Assembly (NCBI RefSeq): GCF_000817775.3
Contig: NZ_JTHE03000034.1
Location: forward strand, 1-60,852
Length of the DNA: 60,852 bases
Origin: Lyngbya confervoides BDU141951
Lineage (GTDB): Bacteria > Cyanobacteriota > Cyanobacteriia > Thermosynechococcales > Thermosynechococcaceae
Direction of reading: 5' to 3'
Shown here piece by piece: positions 18,245 through 28,326 of this stretch; the first letter of the stretch is position 1, and each line of letters starts with the position of its first letter. A program made the translations under genes and the position numbers. Below the pieces are notes generated by a model, which was given only the letters and a program-made list of their open reading frames with translations, made no database searches and had not been told where the DNA came from.

Positions 18245-20116
18245 TCAATCTCGTGGAGAGACGGAGTCAGCCTGTTGAGAGGATGGGGGCGCCTCGGGGG
18301 TCTTCTTCTTCAATTGTTGCAGCTTTTCCACGGTTAACTCCTCCGGGTGGGAGGGGGGGATGGCTTCAACGGCAATTAAGTTTTCAATGACGGCCTTCAC
18401 CACAGGGGCGGCAACCGTTGACCCATAGGCATTTCCACCTTGAGGTTCATCCACCACGGTAAAGATCACGTATTGCGGATTCTCCAGGGGAAAAACGGAA
18501 ACAAAGCTGGTAATTCGCGCATTGGAATACCCTCCCAGGGATGCCTTTTGAGCAGTACCGGTTTTGCCACCTAAACGGTAGCCGGGAATTTTTGCGGATT
18601 GTCCTGTCCCCTTCTCAACCACACTGCCCATCATTTTGACAACGGCCTGGGCCGTTTCGGGCGAAAACACCCGGCGAGGAGCAATGAGATCCGGCTGCAC
18701 AACCTGTCGACCTTCGCTGTCGTATAAGCCACGCACCACGTGGGGCGTCACCAGTTTGCCCCCGTTGGCCAAAGAAGCGTGAAGCTGCACCATCTGCAGG
18801 GGGGTCACCGAAAAGCCCTGGCCAAAGGAGGTGGTGGCGGCTTCAATAATATAGTCAATAAACTGCTGTTTATCCTTCATCTGCCCAGGGGTTTCAAAGG
18901 GCAGATCCGTTCCCGTAATCTCACCTAAATTGAGCTTTTTCAGGAAATCAAAGTAAGTGGGCCGATCCAGCCGCTCCATGATGTGAACCATGCCCACGTT
19001 ACTGGAATATTCCATCACCTGGGTGATGGTCAGGGGCCCACGACCCACACCGTCATTGTTCTGGATGGGCCACCCGCCGACGGAGATATTGCCTTCATCG
19101 AAAATCACGCTGTTTGGCTTAATGGCCCCCAACTCCAGGGCAATGGCCACGTTAATCGGCTTAAAGGTAGACCCCGGCTCGTACAAATCAGCGATCGCCC
19201 AGTTTTTAAACTGGGACGGGTCCGCCTCATAGAAACGTTCTGGGTCGAAGGTGGGCTGCGTCACCAGGGCCAAGAGCTCACCCGAATGCACATCCATGAC
19301 AATGACAGCCCCGCGCTTCGCTTTAAACTCAAGCATCTGCTTTTTTAAAGCTTTGCGGGCTGCCCACTGCAGGCGGGTATCCAAGGTGAGCTGGAGCGAG
19401 AGTCGATCATCGCCCAGAGGACGGATAGGAAAGTCCTCGGGAAGCAAGAGTCCAGTGGCGTCCTTGGAAACCCAGTGGTTGGGGGGATCAACGGTGAGCA
19501 GGCGTCGCTGGCTATATTCAATGCCCGTTTGACCTTCGTGATCGGCGTTGACATACCCCACGGTATCGGACATCAAGTCACTATGGGGATAGACCCGCTG
19601 CCACTCCAAATTTAGCTCTAGTCCATCCAGGCTGAGGGCGCGAATTTGTGCGGCAACCTCTTCAGTAATGTTGCGCTGAATGGGAATGCCACTTTCAGCG
19701 GTGGCAAACATGGCCTCTAGCTGATCCGACTTAAGCTGGATCAGCGGGGATAGCTTGGAAGCAATCTCCTGAGTGGATTTTTGAAACAAAAAAGGGTGAG
19801 CAAACAGCCGAAAGCTCACGACATCCTTGGCCAAGAGGTTGCCGTTGCGATCCACGATGGGACGGAGCCCCTCGGTGGGAGGAAGCTTGACGCGCTGCTG
19901 ATCCCTGGCAATTCCCTGAAGCGTTTGGGCCTCATGGATCTGAAGCCAGGCCAGGCGTCCGATGAGTCCCAGTTGACCCAAAATTAGAAATGCCCACACC
20001 AGCAGGAGCCTTAACCAGTGATTTTTTTGCCCGGACGAGGCTGGCGGCTGCGGGAGAGGGGGCAAGCCCTCCATCCGGCGTTTTTTTTCTCGCCGCTTCT
20101 GGGTAAGTAAAGGCAT
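18245..20116 (-). CDS. ftsI: Class B penicillin-binding protein, FtsI-type transpeptidase
   Basis: This 623-residue protein has one N-terminal membrane helix (about residues 36-58, LLLVWAFLILGQLGLIGRLA), a dimerisation domain beginning GLRPIVDRNGNLLA, and a transpeptidase domain. The active-site motifs are GSTFK with Ser316, YSSN, and KTGTAQK. It crosslinks peptidoglycan at the division septum. The extended Pro/Lys-rich C-terminal tail (about residues 590-623) is longer than in Escherichia coli FtsI. The start is ATG 20116. An upstream co-directional gene encodes a likely FtsL-like partner, an arrangement known from division clusters in other bacteria. Confidence 0.9.
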   Translation of the reverse strand: MPLLTQKRREKKRRMEGLPPLPQPPASSGQKNHWLRLLLVWAFLILGQLGLIGRLAWLQIHEAQTLQGIARDQQRVKLPPTEGLRPIVDRNGNLLAKDVVSFRLFAHPFLFQKSTQEIASKLSPLIQLKSDQLEAMFATAESGIPIQRNITEEVAAQIRALSLDGLELNLEWQRVYPHSDLMSDTVGYVNADHEGQTGIEYSQRRLLTVDPPNHWVSKDATGLLLPEDFPIRPLGDDRLSLQLTLDTRLQWAARKALKKQMLEFKAKRGAVIVMDVHSGELLALVTQPTFDPERFYEADPSQFKNWAIADLYEPGSTFKPINVAIALELGAIKPNSVIFDEGNISVGGWPIQNNDGVGRGPLTITQVMEYSSNVGMVHIMERLDRPTYFDFLKKLNLGEITGTDLPFETPGQMKDKQQFIDYIIEAATTSFGQGFSVTPLQMVQLHASLANGGKLVTPHVVRGLYDSEGRQVVQPDLIAPRRVFSPETAQAVVKMMGSVVEKGTGQSAKIPGYRLGGKTGTAQKASLGGYSNARITSFVSVFPLENPQYVIFTVVDEPQGGNAYGSTVAAPVVKAVIENLIAVEAIPPSHPEELTVEKLQQLKKKTPEAPPSSQQADSVSPRD

Positions 20117-20248
20117 GGATCAATTGGATTAGGACATTACCAGGGAGGAAGACCGGGGACGCTGGAGGAACCTGGACCCCTGAGAATCAAGCATAGGGCC
20201 AAACTGAGCAGTTTGGGGGCCAGGGATCTCGTGAACTAGTAGCCGAAA

Positions 20249-20737
20249 CTAGTAGCCGATGGGCAGGCGATCGTCTAAGGGTGTTGAGGGGGGACGAGCC
20301 GGTAAACTTTGCGGGGGAAGCGGGGGTTCCGCAGGGAGGAAGAGGGTGTTGTTCTGGGTTTGGGGAACAAAGTTTTCTGGGGTGGTTTCGTAGCGACGGG
20401 GCAACTGATAGTTTTGCCGCTCAAGCTCAATGGCAATGGCATTTTGCTGCCGCTGCGCCTGTTCCCACTGTCCGTAGGTTTTTCCCCACTGCTGCTGGAG
20501 CATCACGTTGGCGCTGTGCAACACGATCACGCCCACAATCGAGGCGATCGCTAAGGGCGTAGACCTCTGGCGAAGCATAATCACCCACGGGAGCCAGGAT
20601 GGGTCCGGGCGATGAATGGACTCAATCACGGTAAACTGAGCTGCCTGTCCCTGCTTTGCAGCAGCCGATTGGGATCGCCAGGAGCGTGCCCGGAGACGTT
20701 CATCTTGGGTCCGACGGGATTTTACTGCGGCAGGCAT
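20249..20737 (-). CDS. Bitopic coiled-coil protein, probable FtsL-like division protein
   Basis: The 162-residue product has a basic cytosolic N-terminus of about 57 residues and one membrane helix at about 62-77 (LAIASIVGVIVLHSA). A Gln-rich helical stretch likely to form a coiled coil follows (about 78-108, WEQAQRQQNAIAIELERQN), and then a Pro-rich periplasmic tail. This is the topology of FtsL/FtsB, and the gene sits directly before ftsI as ftsL does elsewhere. Sequence identity to known FtsL cannot be judged by eye, so the role is inferred from topology and position. ATG 20737 has AGAGGA about eight bases upstream. Confidence 0.65.
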   Translation of the reverse strand: MPAAVKSRRTQDERLRARSWRSQSAAAKQGQAAQFTVIESIHRPDPSWLPWVIMLRQRSTPLAIASIVGVIVLHSANVMLQQQWGKTYGQWEQAQRQQNAIAIELERQNYQLPRRYETTPENFVPQTQNNTLFLPAEPPLPPQSLPARPPSTPLDDRLPIGY

Positions 20738-21034
20738 ACGTCAATTCCTCTTAACCAAATCCAAAATTTATACGAATTAGAACACAGCGCAACAATACAT
20801 CATTGACTTCAGGAAAGGCCGGATCAATCCGCTTATCCGGAGGAAAAATTCCAGCAGTTGCTGTCAAAATCACGAAAGTCAATACGAAATGATACACAAG
20901 TCGCGGTAAATTTGCAGCCCTAATTTTAGAAATTTAGCTTTTCCTTAATTCCCCCAGGATCGCAACCCAGCCCAGAGGTGATCTGCACAGGCCACTTTGT
21001 CCGGCCAAGGCTGCTATCCCCAGAGGACATTACG

Positions 21035-21625
21035 TTAGATCTCAGGTCGAACCGTTGCTGCCGCCTCAACCTCCGGCCAAAGACGCGATAGGCGTTCGCG
21101 CCAGCGGGAAAGGGTTTGCTGTATGGTATCGCCAGGATCATTGAGATCGCCAATAATCCCTTCCCGGTACAACCGCTCCAGATTCTTTAAAGTGGCTTCG
21201 AGGGTTAGGCCCTGACCTTTGGAAGCCGCAATAATTAAGCGCACCTGCTGGTCCACATGGGCCTCAAAACAGCCAGATAATCCCTGCCGCTTGAGATCTA
21301 GCAAACATTTCACCCCAACGGCCAGGTCCGTTTCCTGAAGAGTGGCCAAGGAATGGTGAAAGGTACACCAGAGCACCTGATTGGAGAGGGCGTATCGCAC
21401 TAAGCCCGTTAGCTCGAAATTAAACTCCATCAGATCACGCAGGAAGGGTTTAGCCTGGGAAGCCGTGGCAATCGGCACCTGGATCCGAAGCCATTGAGTA
21501 TCCTCCGAGACCTGGATCATCCAGCTATCTGAGGATACATCCAGGGTCCAGAGGTGGTCTCCCGCCGCGCTGGGGAATCCCCCAAGCTGATGGTGTAAAT
21601 GGTTGAGAACTTCGGAGATCAGCAT
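21035..21625 (-). CDS. Conserved-type hypothetical protein (possible YbjN/secretion-chaperone-like fold)
   Basis: This 196-residue soluble protein has no signal peptide or membrane helix. The alternating pattern near the N-terminus (LWTLDVSSDSWMIQV, then WLRIQVPIA) followed by FLRDLMEFNFELTG recalls YbjN or type III chaperone-like folds, in which a curved sheet is flanked by helices. This is a weak structural guess. The C-terminal part is helical with many charged residues. The start is ATG 21625. Its neighbours are an FtsL-like gene and a solitary HicB gene on the same strand, which give no clear functional hint. Confidence 0.6.
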   Translation of the reverse strand: MLISEVLNHLHHQLGGFPSAAGDHLWTLDVSSDSWMIQVSEDTQWLRIQVPIATASQAKPFLRDLMEFNFELTGLVRYALSNQVLWCTFHHSLATLQETDLAVGVKCLLDLKRQGLSGCFEAHVDQQVRLIIAASKGQGLTLEATLKNLERLYREGIIGDLNDPGDTIQQTLSRWRERLSRLWPEVEAAATVRPEI

Positions 21626-21734
21626 TTTAATAGTCCAGCACCCAAGGGCTTCGTCACGATGGGGTCCGAGATCGGCCCGGCCCGGAATGGCCTCACCCTA
21701 GCCACCTTGAACGTCACGGCCTAGATTCACCGCC

Positions 21735-21977
21735 CTAGTGGACCTCGTAGTGAGCCAGTTCAATCCCGTCTAAAACGGGCAGCGGTAGTTTCCGAGAGAA
21801 ACGAAAGAAAACCCACTCCTCCAGGGCTTCCAAAAGCTCTTTCTGACAGGTTTCCAAAGTATCACTGTAGGCTGTGACCTTGTCAAAGCCAGGAATTTCA
21901 CCACGGACTCCTTCCTCCTCCCCGCAAATTTGGTACTGAGCGCGCTGCATGGCGGCATGGAGATAGTCATTTAACAT
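21735..21977 (-). CDS. Solitary HicB-like protein
   Basis: This 80-residue protein has the HicB/UPF0150 core: EEEGVRGEIPGFDKVTAYSD followed by TLETCQKELLEALEEWVFFR, ending with LPVLDGIEL. In HicAB systems HicB is the antitoxin and neutralises a small HicA RNase. No HicA-like frame (about 60-80 residues with a GSH motif) was found on either side. The protein lacks the usual C-terminal DNA-binding domain. It is probably an orphan member with a non-toxin role. The start is ATG 21977. Confidence 0.8.
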   Translation of the reverse strand: MLNDYLHAAMQRAQYQICGEEEGVRGEIPGFDKVTAYSDTLETCQKELLEALEEWVFFRFSRKLPLPVLDGIELAHYEVH

Positions 21978-22174
21978 TTACTTTACAATTGTGAGATCCG
22001 CGATGACACAAGGCGGTGCAATCGTTAAAATAGCTCTCAAACTCAACCTCCTCAGTGGAACCGACTGAATCAGGCGTAGTTAGACGTTTGATCGATCTAG
22101 TCGTTTTACTTAGGATAGACAGCTTTTGCCATTGTTGTCTCACTGATGTCTCACTGATACTGAACAGGTCTACC

Positions 22175-22522
22175 GTGTCCGCCTCTGATATTCCCGAAAT
22201 TACCGTTGAAGCCTTTCAATCCCGTCTCCATGCCGGGGGCAGTTCGCTTCAGCTAATCGATGTGAGGGAACCGCAGGAGATCAATGTAGCTGCACTCCAG
22301 GGGTTTCAAAATTTTCCCTTAAGTCAATATCAACTCTGGCAGAATACAATTCTAGAGACCCTTGATCCCCGGGCTGAGACTTACGTCCTGTGCCATCACG
22401 GCATGCGTTCGGCACAAATGTGTGCTTGGCTCATCCACCAAGGATTTACCCAGGTCATAAACATTGGGGGGGGGATTGATGCCTATTCCCGTTGCGTCGA
22501 TCCGTCTGTTCCCCGCTATTAA
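22175..22522 (+). CDS. Rhodanese-like domain protein
   Basis: This single-domain protein of 115 residues has the rhodanese pattern LIDVREPQEINVAAL near the N-terminus, an active-site loop CHHGMRSAQM with the catalytic cysteine, and a C-terminal GFTQVINIGGGIDAYS. Such proteins carry a persulfide on the cysteine and move sulfur between small molecules or proteins. The GTG at 22175 is preferred because it begins right before the domain. An upstream frame to 22055 would add 40 residues unlike the family. hrcA follows 37 bases downstream on the same strand. Confidence 0.85.
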   Translation: MSASDIPEITVEAFQSRLHAGGSSLQLIDVREPQEINVAALQGFQNFPLSQYQLWQNTILETLDPRAETYVLCHHGMRSAQMCAWLIHQGFTQVINIGGGIDAYSRCVDPSVPRY

Positions 22523-22559
22523 GGTGTTGATTCCTCCTTGTTGATTCTGGAGTTTGCCA

Positions 22560-23651
22560 ATGACCTTTCACCTCACCCAACGTCAAGCACATATTTTGTG
22601 GGCCACCGTTGATCACTACATTTCAACGGCTGAGCCAGTCGGGTCTAAGGCTTTGGCCCAGGAGTACGAACTGCCGATTAGCCCAGCAACGATTCGCAAT
22701 GTAATGGGCGGACTGGAAAAGTCCGGTTTGTTATTTCAGCCTCACACCTCAGCGGGGCGGGTTCCCTCAGATTCCGGCTATCGCCTCTACGTTGACAGGC
22801 TCATTACGCCCTCCCATAAAATTGCGGCCCACATCGCCCAACTTTTGTCAGAGCGGCTGTCTCCCCAGCGGGTCAGCCTGGAGACGTTGCTACGCCATGC
22901 TGCACAGATTCTTGCGCAGCTCAGCGGATGTCTAGCCTTGGTAACGCTGCCACAATCGCCCCAAATCACCCTACGTCACGTTCAATTGGTGTTGATTGAG
23001 CCCCATAAGGCTATGCTAATCCTGGTCACCCATGACTATCAAACCCAGTCAACACTATTGGATTTACCCGAGCTATCCGCCGATCCGCCGCTGGAGCGCG
23101 AGAGTCTTGAACAGGAGCTCTCTATTCTGACAAATTTTCTCAACCATCACATTACGGGCTGTACCGTCCGCGATCTACAAACCCTGGACTGGCAAGAGCT
23201 CGGACAAGAATTTCAGCACTATTCTAGTTTGGTGCACCATATCTGTCAGAAAATTGTCTCTCGCGTTGAGCCCGATCCCGTAGCGCCAGTACTCTTTGGG
23301 GGGCTATCGGAGGTGCTGCGCCAGCCTGAGTTTACTGAACTGAAACAGGCCCATACCCTGATTGATTTGCTAGAGGCAGACAATGCCCTACTCTGGCCGC
23401 TGATGTGGGACACTCATCGCGTGCACCTTCCCCTTGAGGAGGCGGGTGATCTCTCTAAGGTCAACATTAAAATTGGGACTGAGCATTCCTTGGAACCCAT
23501 TCAATCTTGCACCCTGGTTTCCACTTCCTATCAGCATCGTGATTCAGCTTGGGGCTATGTGGGGGTCATCGGCCCCACCCGCATGGCCTACGAGAAGGTC
23601 ATTGCTCTGGTGGAAGGGACCTCCTCTTACCTCTCGGCTGCTTTAGGATAG
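22560..23651 (+). CDS. hrcA: Heat-inducible transcription repressor HrcA
   Basis: This 363-residue repressor binds CIRCE inverted repeats and controls groESL-type chaperone genes. The N-terminal winged helix is clear, with LTQRQAHILWATVDHYI, the recognition segment ISPATIRNVMGGLEKSG, then TSAGRVPSDSGYRLYVD. The C-terminal GAF-like dimerisation part includes VGVIGPTRMAYEKVI. The length is normal. ATG 22560 is used; an in-frame TTG six bases upstream is less likely. The gene is followed after four bases by the helicase gene, so the two are probably co-transcribed. No CIRCE element was seen in front of it. Confidence 0.93.
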   Translation: MTFHLTQRQAHILWATVDHYISTAEPVGSKALAQEYELPISPATIRNVMGGLEKSGLLFQPHTSAGRVPSDSGYRLYVDRLITPSHKIAAHIAQLLSERLSPQRVSLETLLRHAAQILAQLSGCLALVTLPQSPQITLRHVQLVLIEPHKAMLILVTHDYQTQSTLLDLPELSADPPLERESLEQELSILTNFLNHHITGCTVRDLQTLDWQELGQEFQHYSSLVHHICQKIVSRVEPDPVAPVLFGGLSEVLRQPEFTELKQAHTLIDLLEADNALLWPLMWDTHRVHLPLEEAGDLSKVNIKIGTEHSLEPIQSCTLVSTSYQHRDSAWGYVGVIGPTRMAYEKVIALVEGTSSYLSAALG

Positions 23652-23655
23652 GCGC

Positions 23656-26388
23656 GTGGATGGATTATCCCAATTGCTGGATTTAAGCGAACTCTACCCA
23701 TTTGCGCTAGACGAGTTTCAACAGCAGGCGATCGCGGCCCTGAATCAGGGCCAGTCCGTGGTGGTATCGGCACCCACGGGATCGGGCAAGACCTTAATTG
23801 GGGAATATGCAATCCATCGCGCCCGCAACCAGCGGAAGCGGGTTTACTACACAACCCCCCTGAAGGCCCTATCCAATCAAAAATTTCGGGATTTTCAAAC
23901 CCAGTTTGGTCCCGATCAAGTGGGGTTGCTCACGGGGGATGTCTCCATTCACCGGGAAGCCCCTATTCTGGTGATGACCACGGAAATTTTTCGAAATATT
24001 CTCTACGGCACCCTTTTAAAAGACGTTAGTGCTTCCCTAAGCGATGTGGCGGCGGTGGTGCTAGATGAATGCCACTACATGAACGATCGCCAGCGGGGAA
24101 CCGTTTGGGAAGAGTCGATTATTTACTGTCCGGCGCACATTCAGCTAATTGCCCTCTCAGCCACCATTGCCAATGCCCATGAACTTACCGATTGGATTGA
24201 GTGGGTACATGGCCCAACCCGACTCATTCAGTCTGACTCCCGACCTGTGCCGCTGCGGTTTCACTTTATTAACGGGCGGGGATTTTTTCCCTTGCTGCAT
24301 CCCCAGCAGCCCAAACTCAACCCCAAGCTTAAGATTCAAAGCCGACGAGCGCAAACACGAAAGCAGAAACGCAGCGAAGTGCCTAGCCTTCCGGCCGTGG
24401 TCAAACATCTGAGCGATCGCGATCTGTTGCCAGCCATTTATTTCATCTTTAGCCGACGGCGCTGCGAGCAAGCCATCGATCAGCTAGGGTCGCGATCCCT
24501 GGTGACCGAAACCCAGGCCCAGGAAATTAACCGCCGCATTCAGCAAAAGTGGGAGGCCTTTCCAAACTTTGCCAAACCAGAGCAAATTTCAGCGCTCCAG
24601 CTGGGGATTGCCAGTCATCATGCGGGCCTGTTGCCCCTGTGGAAGGGGTTCGTCGAAGAATTATTTCAGCTAGGGCTGATTAAAATTGTCTTTGCCACAG
24701 AGACATTAGCCGCTGGAATCAATATGCCAGCCAGAACCACAATCATCTCTAGCCTGTCTAAACGGACCGATCTGGGTCACCGCCTCCTCAACGCCTCTGA
24801 GTTCCTGCAAATGTCTGGTAGAGCCGGACGGCGAGGCATGGACGAGATTGGCCATGTGATTACCCTGCAAACCGCCTTTGAGGGCGCACCGGAGGCGGCT
24901 TACCTGGCAACGGCGGATCCAGATCCGCTAGTGAGTCAGTTCACGCCCAGCTACGGCATGGTGCTCAATTTGCTCCAAACTCACACCTTCTCAGAATGCC
25001 AGGCCTTAATTGAGAAAAGCTTTGGGCAATATCTGTCCCTTAAAACCCTGGAACCTCAGCACCAGGCCATTCAGACCCTAGAGCAGGACTATCAACAGCT
25101 CCACCAGCAAACGGCCACCTTCGACTTTGGGGAAATTCACCACTATCAAAAACTGCAACAGCGTCTGCAAGTAGAACAAAAGCTGCTCAAAACCCTGCAC
25201 CTGCAGGCGGAAGAAACGCGATCGCAGGAACTCCAAACCCAGGTGGATCACCTTGATCCAGGAGCAGTCGTGGGAATCAGCTCCAGGGTCCAAGGCCGAC
25301 GATCCTCCATCCCCGAAACATTCCTTTCCTTAGAGTCAGCGGGCATTGATCCACCCCTCCCAGCCTGCGTAGTTCGCCAGCTGCCCAGTTCGGGCCAGCG
25401 GCCCTATTGGCTTTGCTTTGGCCAGGATAATCACTGGTACGTCCTGGGAGGGCCCCACATTGTGGCCTGCACGCCCCATCGGTTAGAGGCCTTGCCCAGC
25501 AAGCTTCCGGCCCCTCCTCCAAAACTGGTTCCCAAACCTGGCAAAAGCGCTCAGTCCACCCCTGAAACCCAAGCCCTTGCCGCCCAAATTCCTGATCTTG
25601 ATCACTGGCAGCCCGCAGCAGAAGTCAAAACTCAGTTTCAACGGGTGCAGCGGTTAGCCTTGGACCTGCAGCAGCACCCGGCCCATGCCTATCATCGCCA
25701 GCACCAGCGTCTACTGCGCCAAGAGCGGCGATTAATAACCCTCAAACGCGATCTTGAGGACCGTCAGCAGAAACTTCATCAGCAAACCAGCGCTCGCTGG
25801 CGAGAATTCCTGGCCTTGGTGACGGTTCTGCAATCCTTTGATGCCATGGCAGGGGAGGCAATCTCCCCCTTAGGACAAATTGCGGCCCAATTCCGCGGGG
25901 AAAACGAACTCTGGCTGGCCTTGGTTTTCGCCTCAGGGCTGTGTGATCACCTGGCACCACACCATTTGGCGGCAGTAGTGGCGGCGGTCAGCTCCGAGTA
26001 CAGCCGCCCAGACTCAAGCGTTCCTGGAGGAATTTCCCCAACCGTGGCGCAGACCCTGCAAGCACTACGTCCCCTCAAGCGTCAGCTCATTCAGGCACAG
26101 TACCGTCAAGCCATTTCATTTCCGGTCTACCTGGAAAAGGATCAGCTGGATTTGATTGAAAATTGGGCCTTGGAGGCAGGCTGGGATGAAATGACCCAAT
26201 CAACCCCCCTCGACGAAGGAGACATTGTTCGACTGATTCGCAGAACCCTGGATATCCTTTCCCAAATTATTCATATCTCTGCCCTCCCCCCATCCCTGCG
26301 TCAGAACGCCAAGCGCGCTAAGTACCTGATGGAACGATTTCCCATTAGCGAACCCCTAGGAGCGGAAACGTTAACAGAGGAGGACTAG
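23656..26388 (+). CDS. Ski2-like DExH RNA helicase with C-terminal DSHCT domain
   Basis: The 910-residue protein has Walker A at residues 39-46 (APTGSGKT), DECH at 137-140, LSATIAN as motif III, and [11 protein letters not shown] and [12 protein letters not shown] as motifs V and VI. The C-terminal third carries the DSHCT-type helical domain, ending with [12 protein letters not shown]. It should unwind RNA in maturation or decay, like the plastid ISE2 helicase and other members of the family. The start is GTG 23656, four bases after the hrcA stop. The final codons overlap the 3' end of the convergent rpaA by four bases. Confidence 0.9.
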   Translation: MDGLSQLLDLSELYPFALDEFQQQAIAALNQGQSVVVSAPTGSGKTLIGEYAIHRARNQRKRVYYTTPLKALSNQKFRDFQTQFGPDQVGLLTGDVSIHREAPILVMTTEIFRNILYGTLLKDVSASLSDVAAVVLDECHYMNDRQRGTVWEESIIYCPAHIQLIALSATIANAHELTDWIEWVHGPTRLIQSDSRPVPLRFHFINGRGFFPLLHPQQPKLNPKLKIQSRRAQTRKQKRSEVPSLPAVVKHLSDRDLLPAIYFIFSRRRCEQAIDQLGSRSLVTETQAQEINRRIQQKWEAFPNFAKPEQISALQLGIASHHAGLLPLWKGFVEELFQLGLIKIVFATETLAAGINMPARTTIISSLSKRTDLGHRLLNASEFLQMSGRAGRRGMDEIGHVITLQTAFEGAPEAAYLATADPDPLVSQFTPSYGMVLNLLQTHTFSECQALIEKSFGQYLSLKTLEPQHQAIQTLEQDYQQLHQQTATFDFGEIHHYQKLQQRLQVEQKLLKTLHLQAEETRSQELQTQVDHLDPGAVVGISSRVQGRRSSIPETFLSLESAGIDPPLPACVVRQLPSSGQRPYWLCFGQDNHWYVLGGPHIVACTPHRLEALPSKLPAPPPKLVPKPGKSAQSTPETQALAAQIPDLDHWQPAAEVKTQFQRVQRLALDLQQHPAHAYHRQHQRLLRQERRLITLKRDLEDRQQKLHQQTSARWREFLALVTVLQSFDAMAGEAISPLGQIAAQFRGENELWLALVFASGLCDHLAPHHLAAVVAAVSSEYSRPDSSVPGGISPTVAQTLQALRPLKRQLIQAQYRQAISFPVYLEKDQLDLIENWALEAGWDEMTQSTPLDEGDIVRLIRRTLDILSQIIHISALPPSLRQNAKRAKYLMERFPISEPLGAETLTEED

Positions 26389-27170
26389 CTGGCTTCAAGA
26401 TCCTTAATCAGCTCCAGGGGGGATCCCTCTTGCCCAGAGGATTCCTCCTCATCGGCTGAGAGGGCGGTGCTGGGCAACTCCAGGCAGTAGCCTGCCCCAT
26501 AGACCGTTTTAATGTACTGAGGGTGACGCGGGTCCGGCTCTAGCTTTGTACGCAAATGGCGCACGTGGACCCGGATGGTTTCAATATCATCATCGGGATC
26601 GTAGCCCCAAACCTCTTGCAATATTTCACTGGGCGACACCGTTTGACCGTGACGCTGCAGCAAACAGTGAAGCAGCTCAAATTCTAATCTCGTCAGCTTA
26701 ATCACAGACTCGCTCCAGAGCACCTCAAACCGCTCTGGGACCAGGGTCAAGGGACCATAGCTCAGAATTTCGCTGTGCCGAGCCGATTGGGGAATGCGGT
26801 TGGTCCGGCGCAGCAGCGCCCGGACTCGCACCAGCATTTCTTCAATTTCAAAGGGTTTTGTCAGGTAGTCATCCGCCCCCGCATTAAACCCCTCCACCTT
26901 GTCATGGGTTTGATTCAGGGCCGTCAACATCAAAATAGGAATGTCTGCCGTGCGCTCATCTCGACGCAGGCGCTGACAGATGGTAAACCCATCCACCTTG
27001 GGCAACATCAAATCCAGGATCACCAGATCAGGAACCAGCTGAACCGCTAGGGCTTGTCCTTTAATTCCATCGATGACAGGAGTCACCTCGTAACCCTCCA
27101 TTTCTAAATTTATGGCGACTAACTCAGCAATTGCCGGATCGTCATCAATCACTAGAATGCGAGGTTTCAT
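26385..27170 (-). CDS. rpaA: OmpR-family response regulator RpaA
   Basis: This 261-residue regulator has a receiver domain with Asp53 in [11 protein letters not shown] as phosphorylation site and Lys in [10 protein letters not shown]. Its winged-helix DNA-binding domain contains [17 protein letters not shown] and [15 protein letters not shown]. The detailed sequence fits RpaA rather than RpaB. RpaA is the output regulator of the cyanobacterial clock downstream of SasA and CikA, and also influences phycobilisome-photosystem coupling. The acidic C-terminal tail (about residues 235-261) is variable in the family. The start is ATG 27170. It overlaps the convergent helicase gene by four bases at its 3' end. 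Confidence 0.9.
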   Translation of the reverse strand: MKPRILVIDDDPAIAELVAINLEMEGYEVTPVIDGIKGQALAVQLVPDLVILDLMLPKVDGFTICQRLRRDERTADIPILMLTALNQTHDKVEGFNAGADDYLTKPFEIEEMLVRVRALLRRTNRIPQSARHSEILSYGPLTLVPERFEVLWSESVIKLTRLEFELLHCLLQRHGQTVSPSEILQEVWGYDPDDDIETIRVHVRHLRTKLEPDPRHPQYIKTVYGAGYCLELPSTALSADEEESSGQEGSPLELIKDLEAS

Positions 27171-27583
27171 TTAAAAAAATCCAATGCTGCTGAACGGGCT
27201 GTTTCTATAATGCGTTTTCTGTAACTTACGTTATAAACTCTACAATTCAAGGCAACGATAGGAAATTGCGCACCGACAGGTCTGCCCAAATTATACGCAT
27301 CCTCTCCCTATTTTGACGGAGGCCGAGCTGAAAATGCTAGATTTTTCAACATTTTTCTTTACAAAAATCCACACGTTGAGTTATTTATTGAAACAATTCC
27401 TCGATTCCTGGAGTAACGACTTCGGTTTACAGCTTTCGGCCTGAATCTTCCCCCATTAGCGGGGAGAGAGGGATCCCAGGCAAAATTTGCGACTTCTGAG
27501 GCCTGTGGCAAACCTCGGTTCCGAAAAAAAACCTAGATTGGCTTGCCAAACGAATCTATTTATCGTTACTATTTAATGCACGT
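27171..27583. promoter_or_regulatory. Upstream region of rpaA and tRNA-Asn, with a perfect minus-strand TATAAT
   Basis: This 413-base AT-richer gap lies between rpaA and tRNA-Asn and holds no convincing gene. On the minus strand a perfect TATAAT lies at 27295-27290, giving a leader of just over 110 bases for rpaA, but no good -35 box was found at the normal distance. Another TATAAT lies on the plus strand at 27206-27211. Which of these is used cannot be told. Confidence 0.3.
27543..27572 (+). promoter_or_regulatory. Candidate promoter of tRNA-Asn
   Basis: TTGCCA at 27543-27548 and TACTAT at 27567-27572 are separated by 18 bases. Transcription would begin only a few bases before the mature tRNA 5' end at 27584. 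Confidence 0.4.
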
Positions 27584-27655
27584 TCCTCAGTAGCTCAGTG
27601 GTAGAGCGGTCGGCTGTTAACCGATTGGTCGTAGGTTCGAATCCTACCTGGGGAG
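27584..27655 (+). tRNA. trnN: tRNA-Asn (anticodon GUU)
   Basis: The sequence gives a full cloverleaf: acceptor TCCTCAG paired with CTGGGGA, a D arm with GCTC/GAGC, an anticodon arm CGGCTGTTAACCG with anticodon GTT, and a T arm with GGTTCGAATCC. The discriminator is G and CCA is not encoded. The 3' end lies one base before the stop codon of the convergent gene at 27657. Confidence 0.96.
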
Positions 27656-27656
27656 T

Positions 27657-28127
27657 TTAAGACTTTAAGCTAGCTCTCGTTGAGCAGATCAGAAATTTTT
27701 GAATGTTTTCAAGCGCTTCCCTGGGGCGTTTGCAGTCGGTGGTCATGGATTGCGTCAGGGGAAGTACTTCTCCAGAGGTGAACTGGAGCTGAATTTGATA
27801 GAATGCGGTTCCAAAGATTTGAACTTTTTGGAGTGAGAGTTCTCGAATCTGGCTGATGGGGTAGTGCTTCGTACGCTGCTTCAGGCCGCGAATCTGGTGG
27901 AGCGTGAGGCAGTCTAAGGTTTTATCAAAGGTGCAAATCTCATTGGGACTAAGGACGTTAATCAAGCTGGCGATCGCAATGCACAGTCCGCCAAACAGGT
28001 CCACCGGCGGTTCGAAGGAGATAAAAATATAGAATCCGATCAAGGTGGTGCAGGCACTGATTAAGCGCAGGCCTAGAAGGTTTTCCTTGACCACAAGACG
28101 GACAGTATTGGCTTGGATAACCTTCAT
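27657..28127 (-). CDS. Two-helix membrane protein with PH-like cytosolic domain
   Basis: This 156-residue protein begins with a short amphipathic strand pair, then two hydrophobic segments (about residues 19-36 and 43-60, split by EPPVDLF). A cytosolic domain of about 90 residues follows, with alternating strands (TFDKTLDCLTLHQI, then YQIQLQFTSG) and a terminal helix. This layout resembles small bacterial PH-like membrane proteins such as the YcxB/DUF304 type. No conserved catalytic residue is evident and no function can be given. The start is ATG 28127. It converges on tRNA-Asn. Confidence 0.6.
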   Translation of the reverse strand: MKVIQANTVRLVVKENLLGLRLISACTTLIGFYIFISFEPPVDLFGGLCIAIASLINVLSPNEICTFDKTLDCLTLHQIRGLKQRTKHYPISQIRELSLQKVQIFGTAFYQIQLQFTSGEVLPLTQSMTTDCKRPREALENIQKFLICSTRASLKS

Positions 28128-28326
28128 GGAATGGCAGCAGCGGCTGTGAAAGGAAAGTCAAGGGTCATATCGCGTTACGACAGGGGGGGAAGTTCTCCGC
28201 ATCCCTGAGGAATACACCTGGCGTTAGTATGGACCAGAGGCCGTTAAGATTTAACGAGAGCAAGGCTGCAGATCCTCTTCAAAATCGTTCTTTATGGAGA
28301 GTTCGTTGGCGAGAAAAGGAGAGAAA

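Noticed and set aside
18983-19348. 121-codon plus-strand frame inside ftsI
   Set aside because: It is antisense to the clearly conserved transpeptidase domain.
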